Notes under the pieces: generated by a model | The model's input: only the letters and a program-made list of their open reading frames with translations | Databases searched by the model: none | What the model was told of the DNA's origin: nothing | Shown: positions 45,753-53,113 of the stretch, one piece after another | Position numbering within the stretch: position 1 is the first letter of the stretch | How the letters are laid out: each line of letters begins with the position of its first letter | Position numbers and translations under genes: made by a program | Source: Leucothrix mucor DSM 2157 | GTDB lineage: Bacteria > Pseudomonadota > Gammaproteobacteria > Thiotrichales > Thiotrichaceae | Assembly: GCF_000419525.1 (NCBI RefSeq) | Contig: NZ_ATTE01000001.1 | Coordinates: 4,880,001-4,944,000, forward strand | Length of the DNA: 64,000 nt | Direction: 5' to 3'

Positions 45753-46292
45753 CTAAAAATTAATCAGCATGAAGCTACGGATTGCATCGGGTAAATATTC
45801 ATAGAGCATGCCGCCCGGAATTTTCACTTCCAGAAAGGTCTTGAATATCAACACAATGAGTAAACCGATAAATGCTGCGATGAGTAGTATTTTTTTGTCT
45901 CGGTAGCCCGAACGAAAAGCCAATAGCGGAATAAATAATACCGTCATTGGCAGGTAGCCGATGATCGGCACTAACCAAACATAAGCCAGAAACCATGCCG
46001 CATATTCTAATGACCTAAGCCAGAAGCCGATCTCTTTTAAGCGGCCATAAATACGGGGTGACAAGGCTGAACCAATGAGGTGCAGCAGCGCAAAAAACGT
46101 CATGCCCACTAAGCTCACCATGGGCCAAAATCCTGGTTGCGCAAAGATCTTGCCACGCTTGTTCCACTGTACTTGATCACCCAGTTGGGAGAGCAGCAAG
46201 GCGGAGAATACTAGGAAGAGTACCGCAAACACTAAGTCTCCAGTACGGCGATCACGCTTGAACAGGGCTTGCATGGACTTCACTCTAACCAT
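45753..46292 (-). CDS. tctB: Tripartite tricarboxylate transporter small permease (TctB)
   Basis: 179 aa with four predicted membrane helices. It opens with RDRRTGDLVFAVLFLVFSALLL and has FAQPGFWPMVSLVGMTFFALL, both typical for TctB. GAGGAA precedes the ATG at 46292. 8 bp before tctA; 97 bp after tctC. Confidence 0.87.
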   Translation of the reverse strand: MVRVKSMQALFKRDRRTGDLVFAVLFLVFSALLLSQLGDQVQWNKRGKIFAQPGFWPMVSLVGMTFFALLHLIGSALSPRIYGRLKEIGFWLRSLEYAAWFLAYVWLVPIIGYLPMTVLFIPLLAFRSGYRDKKILLIAAFIGLLIVLIFKTFLEVKIPGGMLYEYLPDAIRSFMLINF

Positions 46293-46339
46293 GGCTGTTC
46301 CTCAGATAGTTTATATCGATAGCTCTTAAGCAGAAGTTC

Positions 46340-46378
46340 CTCCCCGTATTGCATGATGCAAACGCAAATAGGGGAGAG
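46340..46378 (-). promoter_or_regulatory. Intercistronic hairpin between tctC and tctB
   Basis: CTCCCCGTATTGC can pair with GCAAATAGGGGAG (one bulged base) around 11-13 bases. Its place after the binding-protein gene parallels the dctP-dctQ hairpin. Confidence 0.5.
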
Positions 46379-46389
46379 GCAATCAGCAC

Positions 46390-47340
46390 TTATTCTTCAA
46401 GTACTTTGTCTAACACTTTGAGTGTTTCAAGGTCCGCTTCAATCTGCTTGTTAGAAGCTTCTGCATCCTGCCAGTAGATTAGTGCACCAGTTTCTGCCGC
46501 CAGTTTTTTTGCCGCATCAGAAGCGATCACTTTCTTAGCAGAGGCAATGATCTTGTCGCGGGCAATCTGAGGGGTGTCTTTATGTACAAACAAACCATTC
46601 CACAATGAGACGTTTAACTCAGGCACCAGCTCAGCAACCGTTGGAACATCGGGCGTCAATGGAATGCGTTCTGCACCGATGGAGGCAATGATTTTAACGT
46701 CATCTATACAAGGGAGTATTTGCTGCAAAGTGGTATTCATTACATCAACATCACCCGAGGCTAAAGTGTTGCAGTTCAGGTCATCGAATGCCGCGTCAGA
46801 GCCGAACTCAAAGCCTTTTTCTTTGGCCAGTGCCAGTGTTACCCGTGTTGGAATGAGTTGTGCACCAAAGTGGCCGAGCGCCAAATCATTGTCTTTAGCA
46901 TAGGCTACTAAGCCATCAATATCGTCGTAAGGGGCATCTTTACCGGCAGCGATAACAAATGGGTAGGTAAAGAAATTACCCAATGGCTCAAATGGGTTTG
47001 GTGTTAACTCGGGAATTCCAATTTGTGGTCCAATCGTTGGAACCGCAATAATGAATGAGCCTACGGTGTAACCATCTGCTGGTGCTTTGGCCACTTCAAC
47101 CGCGCCGGGGAAAGGCCCACCACCACCACCAGGTTTGTTTACGACAGCGGCTGCAACGCCATAATCTTTTTGAAATTCTTCTGCAATCATTCGCGTCAAA
47201 ACATCTTCCAAATCGCCAGGTGGCCAAGGCACCACAAAGGAGACCGGTTTTTCAGGGTACTCGGCGACAGCCGCAGTTGAAGCCAGTAGTGCTGTGCAAG
47301 ACACGCTAAGTGCCAATGCAACGGATAATAATTTGCGCAT
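46390..47340 (-). CDS. tctC: Tripartite tricarboxylate transporter substrate-binding protein (TctC/Bug)
   Basis: 316 aa. Signal peptide RKLLSVALALSVSCTALLA, then YPEKPVSFVVPWPPGDLEDVLTRMIAEEF (read in parts). The usual PGGxxD ligand loop reads PPGDLEDV. NKPGGGGGPFPGAVEVAKAPADGYTVG is the family second motif. A periplasmic Bug-type receptor. First gene of the catabolic operon, divergent from an IclR regulator. Ligand unknown. Confidence 0.92.
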   Translation of the reverse strand: MRKLLSVALALSVSCTALLASTAAVAEYPEKPVSFVVPWPPGDLEDVLTRMIAEEFQKDYGVAAAVVNKPGGGGGPFPGAVEVAKAPADGYTVGSFIIAVPTIGPQIGIPELTPNPFEPLGNFFTYPFVIAAGKDAPYDDIDGLVAYAKDNDLALGHFGAQLIPTRVTLALAKEKGFEFGSDAAFDDLNCNTLASGDVDVMNTTLQQILPCIDDVKIIASIGAERIPLTPDVPTVAELVPELNVSLWNGLFVHKDTPQIARDKIIASAKKVIASDAAKKLAAETGALIYWQDAEASNKQIEADLETLKVLDKVLEE

Positions 47341-47356
47341 GTAAATCCTCCAAAGA

Positions 47357-47417
47357 ATTATTTCAATTACAATCGGTTCACTATTGTCACCGATGGTGTA
47401 AATAATTATTGCAATTA
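47357..47417. promoter_or_regulatory. Putative IclR operators in the tctC-iclR gap
   Basis: ATTATTTCAATTA (47357-47369) recurs as ATTATTGCAATTA (47405-47417) with one mismatch. Between them is an imperfect inverted repeat, ATCGGT-N11-ACCGAT (47372-47394). Likely binding sites for the adjacent IclR protein. Confidence 0.5.
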
Positions 47418-47471
47418 AAAAGCGCTTGTGTCAATAATTTATTGCATAAAGCGATTAACACGGGAGAACAC

Positions 47472-48251
47472 ATGAAAACGGTCGACAAGGCTGTCAAGCT
47501 GCTCAATCTATTCAGCGTTTCACAACCAGAGATTGGATTAAGCGAGCTGGCGCGAATGGCAAACTATGATAAGGCGGCGACACGACGTTTTCTGGTTGCC
47601 TTGCAAAATCATCAATTTATTGAGCAAAACTCTGAGACTAAAGCGTACCGCTTGGGCATTGGTTTTATCCATCTTGCTAAGGTTCGTGAAGCCACGATGC
47701 CTTTAGAGGTTGTTATCCAGCCGGCGCTGACGCGCTTGATGGAGCGCACCAATGAAACGTCGCACGGAAGCCTGATGGTCAATGGCAATCTGTCGAGTAT
47801 TGGCATCAGCTTTCCTGCTCGTGGTAATCGTGCGCATTTAGAGTTGGGCGAGATTTTGCCACTGCATGCAACGGCTTCCGGCATTGTATTTCAGGCTTTC
47901 TCTGGTGGTATCAAACTGGACGACTTATCAGCGTACACCGATTCGACGACTACCGACCCAGATAAGCTCACCCAAATTATTACTGAGACACGCCAGCGAG
48001 GTTACGCCGTCGCCAGTGGCTTTTACTGTAATGAAGTCACGGGTATGGCAACGCCTTACTTTGATGCAAATGGCAAGCCAATGGGATGTATTGCGGTGGC
48101 GACTCCCAGCTCACGCTTGACGAATGATTTGCAGCAAATCATTCAAAATGCGCTGTTTACTGAAGCGCAATACATTACTAAAGCAATTGGTGGAAAGATT
48201 CCGCCAAGCTATCAGTCCTTTATTTCATCGTTAGAGGAGCACGCGGCATGA
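47472..48251 (+). CDS. IclR family transcriptional regulator
   Basis: 259 aa from ATG 47472, which has GGGAG upstream. A longer in-frame start at 47409 adds 21 non-conserved residues and would lie in the operator region. The N-terminal winged helix is VDKAVKLLNLF...ISELARMANYDKAATRRFLVAL, and the C-terminal effector domain includes LPLHATASGIVFQAF. It is divergent from tctCBA and overlaps the HAD gene by 4 bp, so it probably controls both arms. Confidence 0.9.
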   Translation: MKTVDKAVKLLNLFSVSQPEIGLSELARMANYDKAATRRFLVALQNHQFIEQNSETKAYRLGIGFIHLAKVREATMPLEVVIQPALTRLMERTNETSHGSLMVNGNLSSIGISFPARGNRAHLELGEILPLHATASGIVFQAFSGGIKLDDLSAYTDSTTTDPDKLTQIITETRQRGYAVASGFYCNEVTGMATPYFDANGKPMGCIAVATPSSRLTNDLQQIIQNALFTEAQYITKAIGGKIPPSYQSFISSLEEHAA

Positions 48252-48916
48252 GCCAAGCCCCTGCGTTAGTTCTAGACTTTGGTGGAGTTATCTCCCGTAC
48301 CATTTTTGAAACTCATGACCTGAGTGAAAAAGCCTTGGGTGTTCCTAGAGGAACGCTTACGTGGCCCGGGCCGTTTGCGCCTGAGCAAGATCCGCTGTGG
48401 CAAGCCATGCAAAATGACGAGATCAGTGAGCGGGATTACTGGCTAACACGCGCCAAACAAGTCGGCGAACTGGTCGGTGAAAACTGGACTACCATGCAGC
48501 AATTCGTGCAAGCCGTGCGGGGTAATGATGTGATGGCTGTGATTCGACCTGAGTTTTTAGCCACGATCGATGCAGCTAAAAAAGCCGGCTATCAACTGGC
48601 TATTTTATCCAATGAGCTGGATTTGTTTTACGGGAAGGATTTTAGAAAACAGTGCGCTTTTCTGGATGACTTCGACCTCATTGTCGATGCCACGTATACC
48701 GAAATTCTGAAACCTGATCCTCGCGCTTATCAATTAGTGACCGATGGTTTAGGCCTTGCGGCAGAGCACTGTGTGTTTGTCGATGACCAATTACGCAATA
48801 TCCGTGGCGCTGAAGCCGTGGGTATGCAAACCGTACATTTTAACGTAATGCAACCAGCCGCGAGCTATCAACAGGCGCTTGAGCTGCTGGCTAATGAAGG
48901 AGAGCACCATGACTAA
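48248..48916 (+). CDS. HAD-superfamily hydrolase
   Basis: 222 aa, subfamily IA like YihX. Motif I ALVLDFGGVISR, motif II LAILSNELDLF, motif III Lys in EILKPDPRAYQL, motif IV VFVDDQLRNIRGAEAVGM. The second Asp of motif I is replaced by Gly (DFG rather than DxD), common in this subgroup. A phosphatase, possibly for the phosphorylated intermediate made by the APH kinase. Overlaps iclR by 4 bp and the aminotransferase by 8 bp. Confidence 0.87.
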   Translation: MSQAPALVLDFGGVISRTIFETHDLSEKALGVPRGTLTWPGPFAPEQDPLWQAMQNDEISERDYWLTRAKQVGELVGENWTTMQQFVQAVRGNDVMAVIRPEFLATIDAAKKAGYQLAILSNELDLFYGKDFRKQCAFLDDFDLIVDATYTEILKPDPRAYQLVTDGLGLAAEHCVFVDDQLRNIRGAEAVGMQTVHFNVMQPAASYQQALELLANEGEHHD

Positions 48917-50279
48917 TCTACCTGAAGCAACAGGTTTCGAGCACTTGACCGGACACGACCAGTCCTTCTGGCACCCAATGACTCACCCTGCGGATGCATT
49001 GGCTAATCCTGCGCGGATTTTTGTGAAAGCAGAAGGCGTCGAGATAACCGATAACACCGGACATACTGTGTTGGATGCAGTGGGGGGCTTGTGGAATGTG
49101 AACTTGGGCTACTCCTGTGAGCCCGTGAAAAAGGCGATCAGCGATCAGCTGCAACAGATGCCTTACTACTCCTCCTTTCGTGGTACGACAACCGCACCTG
49201 TGCTTGAGTTGGCCAGCAGTTTGAAAGAATGGTTTGCAGAAGATGGAATGACTCGTTCGTTCTTCACCTCAGGTGGTTCTGATTCGGTTGAGACTTGCCT
49301 GCGACTGGCGCGTCAGTATCATAAAGTCCGTGGCGATAAAGACCGTTACAAATTTATCGGTTTGAAAAAAGGCTACCACGGGACTCATTTTGGCGGCGCA
49401 TCGGTCAACGGCAACTCTAACTTCCGTCGAAACTACGAGCCGCTGATGCCAGGTACTTATCACATTCCTGCCCCGTGGACTTACCGTAACCCGTTCAATA
49501 CGACAGACCCTGTTGAGATTGCCAAGCTGTGTGCTGCCTTGCTGGAAGAAGAGATTAAATTCCAGGGCGCGGATACCGTTGCTGCGTTCATTATGGAGCC
49601 AGTGCTAGGTGCCGGTGGCGTTATCGTGCCGCATGAAACCTTTATGCCGATGGTGCGTGAAATTTGTGATCGCCACGGTGTATTGCTAATTGCCGATGAG
49701 GTGATCACTGCGTTTGGCCGTACTGGTTCTTGGTCTGGCTCTCGTCATTGGGGTGTTAAACCTGATTTGATGGCGACTGCAAAAGCAATCAGTAACGCTT
49801 ATTTCCCAGTTGGCGCAGTCATGATTAATGACAAAGTGGCTGAAGCCTTTGAGTCTAACAAAGACGCAATGGGCGCTATCGGACACGGTTACACCTATTC
49901 AGGGCATCCTGTGGGTTGTGCTGCGGCTGTCGCTACCTTGGCAGAGACTAAGCGCTTGAACGTGGCTGCAAACGCCGCTGCGCGGGGTGAAGAGCTGCAG
50001 TCTGGTTTGAAAGCATTGATGGCAAAGCATAACAAAGTGGGTGATGCGCGTGGTGTCGGCCTAATGGGGTGCTTGGAGATGGTTGCTGACCGTGAGAGCA
50101 AATCACCTCTGGATAAAGGTTCAATGGAAGCGGTTGCCGACGCGGCTTATGAAGATGGCGTGATTGTTAGAACCTCGGGGAATAATATTATTGTTTCTCC
50201 GCCATTAATTATTACGAGCAGCGATGTGCAACGCATCTTAAACGCGCTTGATACCGGCTTGAGTACTATTAAGGCTTAA
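48909..50279 (+). CDS. Class III omega-aminotransferase
   Basis: 456 aa from ATG 48909, which has AAGGAGAG upstream; a longer in-frame start at 48879 would extend into the HAD gene. Fold-type I PLP: GGLWNVNLGYSCEPVKKAI, SGGSDSVETCLRLARQY, LLIADEVITAFGRTG and the PLP lysine in MATAKAISNAYFPVGAV. Resembles beta-alanine/omega-amino-acid:pyruvate aminotransferases. It differs clearly from the phospholyase-type enzyme of the facing operon. Probably removes a second or alternative amino group in the same pathway. Confidence 0.87.
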   Translation: MTNLPEATGFEHLTGHDQSFWHPMTHPADALANPARIFVKAEGVEITDNTGHTVLDAVGGLWNVNLGYSCEPVKKAISDQLQQMPYYSSFRGTTTAPVLELASSLKEWFAEDGMTRSFFTSGGSDSVETCLRLARQYHKVRGDKDRYKFIGLKKGYHGTHFGGASVNGNSNFRRNYEPLMPGTYHIPAPWTYRNPFNTTDPVEIAKLCAALLEEEIKFQGADTVAAFIMEPVLGAGGVIVPHETFMPMVREICDRHGVLLIADEVITAFGRTGSWSGSRHWGVKPDLMATAKAISNAYFPVGAVMINDKVAEAFESNKDAMGAIGHGYTYSGHPVGCAAAVATLAETKRLNVAANAAARGEELQSGLKALMAKHNKVGDARGVGLMGCLEMVADRESKSPLDKGSMEAVADAAYEDGVIVRTSGNNIIVSPPLIITSSDVQRILNALDTGLSTIKA

Positions 50280-50291
50280 ATCGGCAGATGC

Positions 50292-50321
50292 CAAAGTGAG
50301 GTGGTTAACCGCCTCACTTTG
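50292..50321 (+). terminator. Near-perfect palindromic hairpin after the aminotransferase
   Basis: CAAAGTGAGG pairs with CCTCACTTTG around a central GGTTAACC, like the hairpin at 3003-3036. No T-tract follows. Confidence 0.7.
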
Positions 50322-50361
50322 ACAGTAGAACAGCTGAGGGCTAATCTGGTGATCTCCACCT

Positions 50362-50562
50362 GTGAACATGAAGCTGGCTAACAGTCTATTCAATCATCTA
50401 AGCAATAGTCCTTGTCAGGTATTTCAGTCTGATATGAAGGTCGCGATCGATGCTTTGGATGACACCCGCTATTACTATCCTGATGTGCAGGTTAGCTGCG
50501 AAGAAGAACACGACGATTATGTAAACCGGTCGCCATGCCTGATTATTGAGGTCTTATCGGGT
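50362..50562 (+). pseudogene. Uma2 family (DUF820) endonuclease fragment
   Basis: Reads NSLFNHLSNSPCQVFQSDMKVAIDA...YYYPDVQVSCEEE...SPCLIIEVLS, the middle of a PD-(D/E)XK-type Uma2 protein (YPDV and IEVLS motifs). The N-terminal ~50 residues are absent. The gene is cut directly after the EVLS motif where a foreign segment begins. About 65 of the usual ~190 residues remain, so it is a remnant. Confidence 0.8.
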
Positions 50563-50796
50563 CGCCATGGTGCCGCCTAAAAACACAATGCCATCGAAGC
50601 GCCTTTGCCGGAGGAGATCAGTCGCCAATAGGGAGGCACCGGCGGCCATCACCTATATCGCTTTGTTTTCACTATTGAAATCAATGGCAGCCTGAATGGA
50701 GCTACCAGCGACTTCGGCGACTTGATGCTTGGAGATATCCTTTGGCTGTTCAGGGTCGCCTAGCACGCTCACATCCATGGTCAACACGCCACCGCC
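50562..50796 (-). pseudogene. Decayed partial copy of the UPF0261/Tm-1-like gene
   Basis: This 235-bp block matches 41651-41885 without indels at about 219 of 235 positions (16 differences by my count, ~93 percent). It encodes the minus-strand segment from GGGVLTMDVSVLGDPEQ to FLGGTMA, but CAG has become TAG at 50655-50653, a nonsense change. It is joined to the Uma2 remnant on one side and lies 4 bp from the hpaR promoter on the other. Confidence 0.93.
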
Positions 50797-50800
50797 GGGC

Positions 50801-50830
50801 TTGAGCGCTTTGTTCTACGCTGTGTATAAT
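50801..50830 (+). promoter_or_regulatory. Putative sigma-70 promoter of hpaR
   Basis: TTGAGC (50801-50806) and TATAAT (50825-50830) are 18 bp apart, 98 bp before the hpaR start. The duplicate-block edge is 4 bp upstream of the -35. Confidence 0.55.
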
Positions 50831-50928
50831 CGAGTATTAATCGAAGATATAGACAAAGATCGCGGAAAAGTAACCCAGCTCCCATTACCTTCATGAAATC
50901 ATCCAAATCACTGATATAAGCAACCATT

Positions 50929-51372
50929 ATGCGTAAATTCGAACGATCACTGCCCATGTCCTTACTGATAGCTCGAGAGTCGGTGATGAAAAAATTCATA
51001 CCTTATTTGCGTGAGCATAAACTTTCACCACAACAATGGCGTGTACTTCGTGCATTGTTTGATAGTGAAGGTGTTGAAATGACTGACCTTTCAAAAATAT
51101 GTTTTCTACTGCTGCCTAGTCTTTCAAGAATCATTCAAAACTTAGAGTCGCGCGACATTGTACTAAGAAGCAAAAGTCCAATAGATCAACGCCGTTCAAT
51201 TATCAGTCTGACTGCATACGGAAAGGAGCTGGTAGAGCAAATGGCCCCAGAATCTGAAGCGCGCTATGCACATATCACTGACAAATTCGGTTACGAAAAA
51301 CTAGAGTTACTTTACGGACTATTAGACGAGTTAGTTGAGAAGTTAGAAGAGAGTGAAGAAGATAAATCGTAA
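50929..51372 (+). CDS. hpaR: MarR family regulator, HpaR type
   Basis: 147 aa. The N-terminal LLIARESVMKKFIPYLREHKLSPQQWRVLRAL and the PSLSRIIQNLESRDIVLRSKSPIDQRRSIISLT winged-helix region (read in parts) match HpaR, the repressor of homoprotocatechuate clusters. It is located just upstream of hpaE in the same direction. It probably represses the operon until a phenylacetate-type ligand binds. A palindrome suited to it lies at 51473-51488. There is no strong ribosome binding site before the ATG. Confidence 0.87.
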   Translation: MRKFERSLPMSLLIARESVMKKFIPYLREHKLSPQQWRVLRALFDSEGVEMTDLSKICFLLLPSLSRIIQNLESRDIVLRSKSPIDQRRSIISLTAYGKELVEQMAPESEARYAHITDKFGYEKLELLYGLLDELVEKLEESEEDKS

Positions 51373-51472
51373 GAATTTACACCCATTGTAAACTCCCCCC
51401 ATCACCGACGACCTTTATTTATTTTTCAAGATAGCGTTTGACATAAATAATTTTACTGCTTATTATTTTGTT

Positions 51473-51488
51473 ACTTAACAGGTTAAGT
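51473..51488. promoter_or_regulatory. Putative HpaR operator upstream of hpaE
   Basis: Perfect palindrome ACTTAAC-AG-GTTAAGT. Its core TTAAC-N2-GTTAA recurs at 63809-63820 before the next aldehyde dehydrogenase gene. Confidence 0.6.
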
Positions 51489-51600
51489 ATATATGGTTTT
51501 CACCCATCACAACGTATATACATAACTCGCGCCACAACACCCCGACATGTGTCTGCGCTAGTTATTCAATGGCAACACTATCGATTTGGAGGAGTAAAAT

Positions 51601-53109
51601 ATGAGTACGCTGGATAAGAACTTAGAGAAGCTGGATGGTTATCTCGCTCGTTTTAAAGAAACCGGTATCCTGAATAGAATTAATGGTGTTGATCAATCTG
51701 GATCAGCAGGGGTATTTCAATCGATTAGCCCAGTAGATAAGAGCCTGATATGCGATGTCACTCGTGGCACTGAAGCTGACGTTGACCTTGCTGCTCAAGC
51801 GGCTGCCGATGCTTTTCCAGCATGGCGAGATATGAAGGCGCTAGATAGAAAGCAAATCCTTCACAATATTGCAGATGGTATTGAAGCTCGCGCCGAAGAG
51901 ATTGCACTTTGTGAGTGCTGGGACACTGGTCAAACTATTCGCTTTATGGCAAAAGCTGCGATACGTGGCGCTGAAAACTTCAGGTTCTTTGCGGACAAAG
52001 TGGAGTCAGCTCGCGACGGTCAACACCTTCAATCGCCTACGTTGATGAACTTGACTACCCGCAAGCCCATTGGCCCTGTTGGAGTTATCACGCCGTGGAA
52101 TACCCCCTTTATGCTATCAACCTGGAAGATTGCTCCCGCACTTGCAGCAGGTTGTACCGTAGTACACAAGCCAGCTGAAGACTCTCCGCTGAGCGCACGC
52201 ATTCTGGTTGAAATCGCTGAAGCAGCAGGCTTACCTAAAGGTGTTCTCAATACAGTTAATGGTTACGGCCATGATGCAGGTAAGCGCCTGACTGAACATC
52301 CTTTAATAAAGGCAATTGCTTTTGTTGGTGAAAGCCGCACCGGAAGTATTATCACAAAGCAGGGCGCTGATACGCTAAAACGCATGCACTTAGAGTTGGG
52401 TGGTAAAAACCCAGTCATCGTATTTGAAGATGCTGACCTTGATCGTGCATTAGATGCCGTGTTGTTTATGATCTATTCGATCAATGGCGAGCGTTGCACC
52501 TCATCGTCACGCTTGTTGATACAAGAGTCTGTGCGTGAAGCGTTCGAAGCAAAACTTATCGAGCGCGTGAATAACATCAAAGTTGGCCACCCGCTTAATC
52601 CTGAAACGGAGATCGGCCCGCTGGTGACAGAAGAGCATTACAACAAAGTGTGTAGCTATTTTGACATCGCAAAAGAAGACGGTGCGACGGTTGCGGCTGG
52701 TGGCGTGAAGTTGGGCGACGCAGGGTATTTCATCAGACCAACGCTATTCACGCATGCCAATAACCAAATGCGCATTGCCCGGGAAGAAATATTTGGCCCG
52801 GTGTTAACCTCCATTCCATTTTCAACCGAAGAAGAAGCGCTGGCGATTGCTAATGACAGCCCTTATGGCTTAGCAGGCTACGTGTGGACTAATGATTTGA
52901 CGCGTGCTTTGCGATTCACCGATCAGCTCGAAACCGGCATGATTTGGGTGAACAGTGAAAACGTGCGTCATTTGCCATCGCCGTTTGGTGGGGTTAAATC
53001 CTCGGGTATTGGTCGGGACGGTGGTGATTGGTCATTTGAGTTCTACATGGAGCAAAAGCACATCGGTATTGCCCTTGGCCACCACAAAATTATGCGGTTA
53101 GGTGCCTAA
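51601..53109 (+). CDS. hpaE: 5-carboxymethyl-2-hydroxymuconate semialdehyde dehydrogenase (HpaE)
   Basis: 502 aa. Oxidises the ring-cleavage semialdehyde from homoprotocatechuate to the dicarboxylate, with NAD. The catalytic Cys is in INGERCTSSSRLL, the wording typical for HpaE (GERC). The Glu is in LELGGKNPVIVF, and the cofactor motif is GVITPWNTPFMLSTWKIAPAL. GGAGGA ribosome binding site before the ATG. First structural gene after hpaR, 4 bp before the next dehydrogenase. Confidence 0.92.
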   Translation: MSTLDKNLEKLDGYLARFKETGILNRINGVDQSGSAGVFQSISPVDKSLICDVTRGTEADVDLAAQAAADAFPAWRDMKALDRKQILHNIADGIEARAEEIALCECWDTGQTIRFMAKAAIRGAENFRFFADKVESARDGQHLQSPTLMNLTTRKPIGPVGVITPWNTPFMLSTWKIAPALAAGCTVVHKPAEDSPLSARILVEIAEAAGLPKGVLNTVNGYGHDAGKRLTEHPLIKAIAFVGESRTGSIITKQGADTLKRMHLELGGKNPVIVFEDADLDRALDAVLFMIYSINGERCTSSSRLLIQESVREAFEAKLIERVNNIKVGHPLNPETEIGPLVTEEHYNKVCSYFDIAKEDGATVAAGGVKLGDAGYFIRPTLFTHANNQMRIAREEIFGPVLTSIPFSTEEEALAIANDSPYGLAGYVWTNDLTRALRFTDQLETGMIWVNSENVRHLPSPFGGVKSSGIGRDGGDWSFEFYMEQKHIGIALGHHKIMRLGA

Positions 53110-53113
53110 TATT

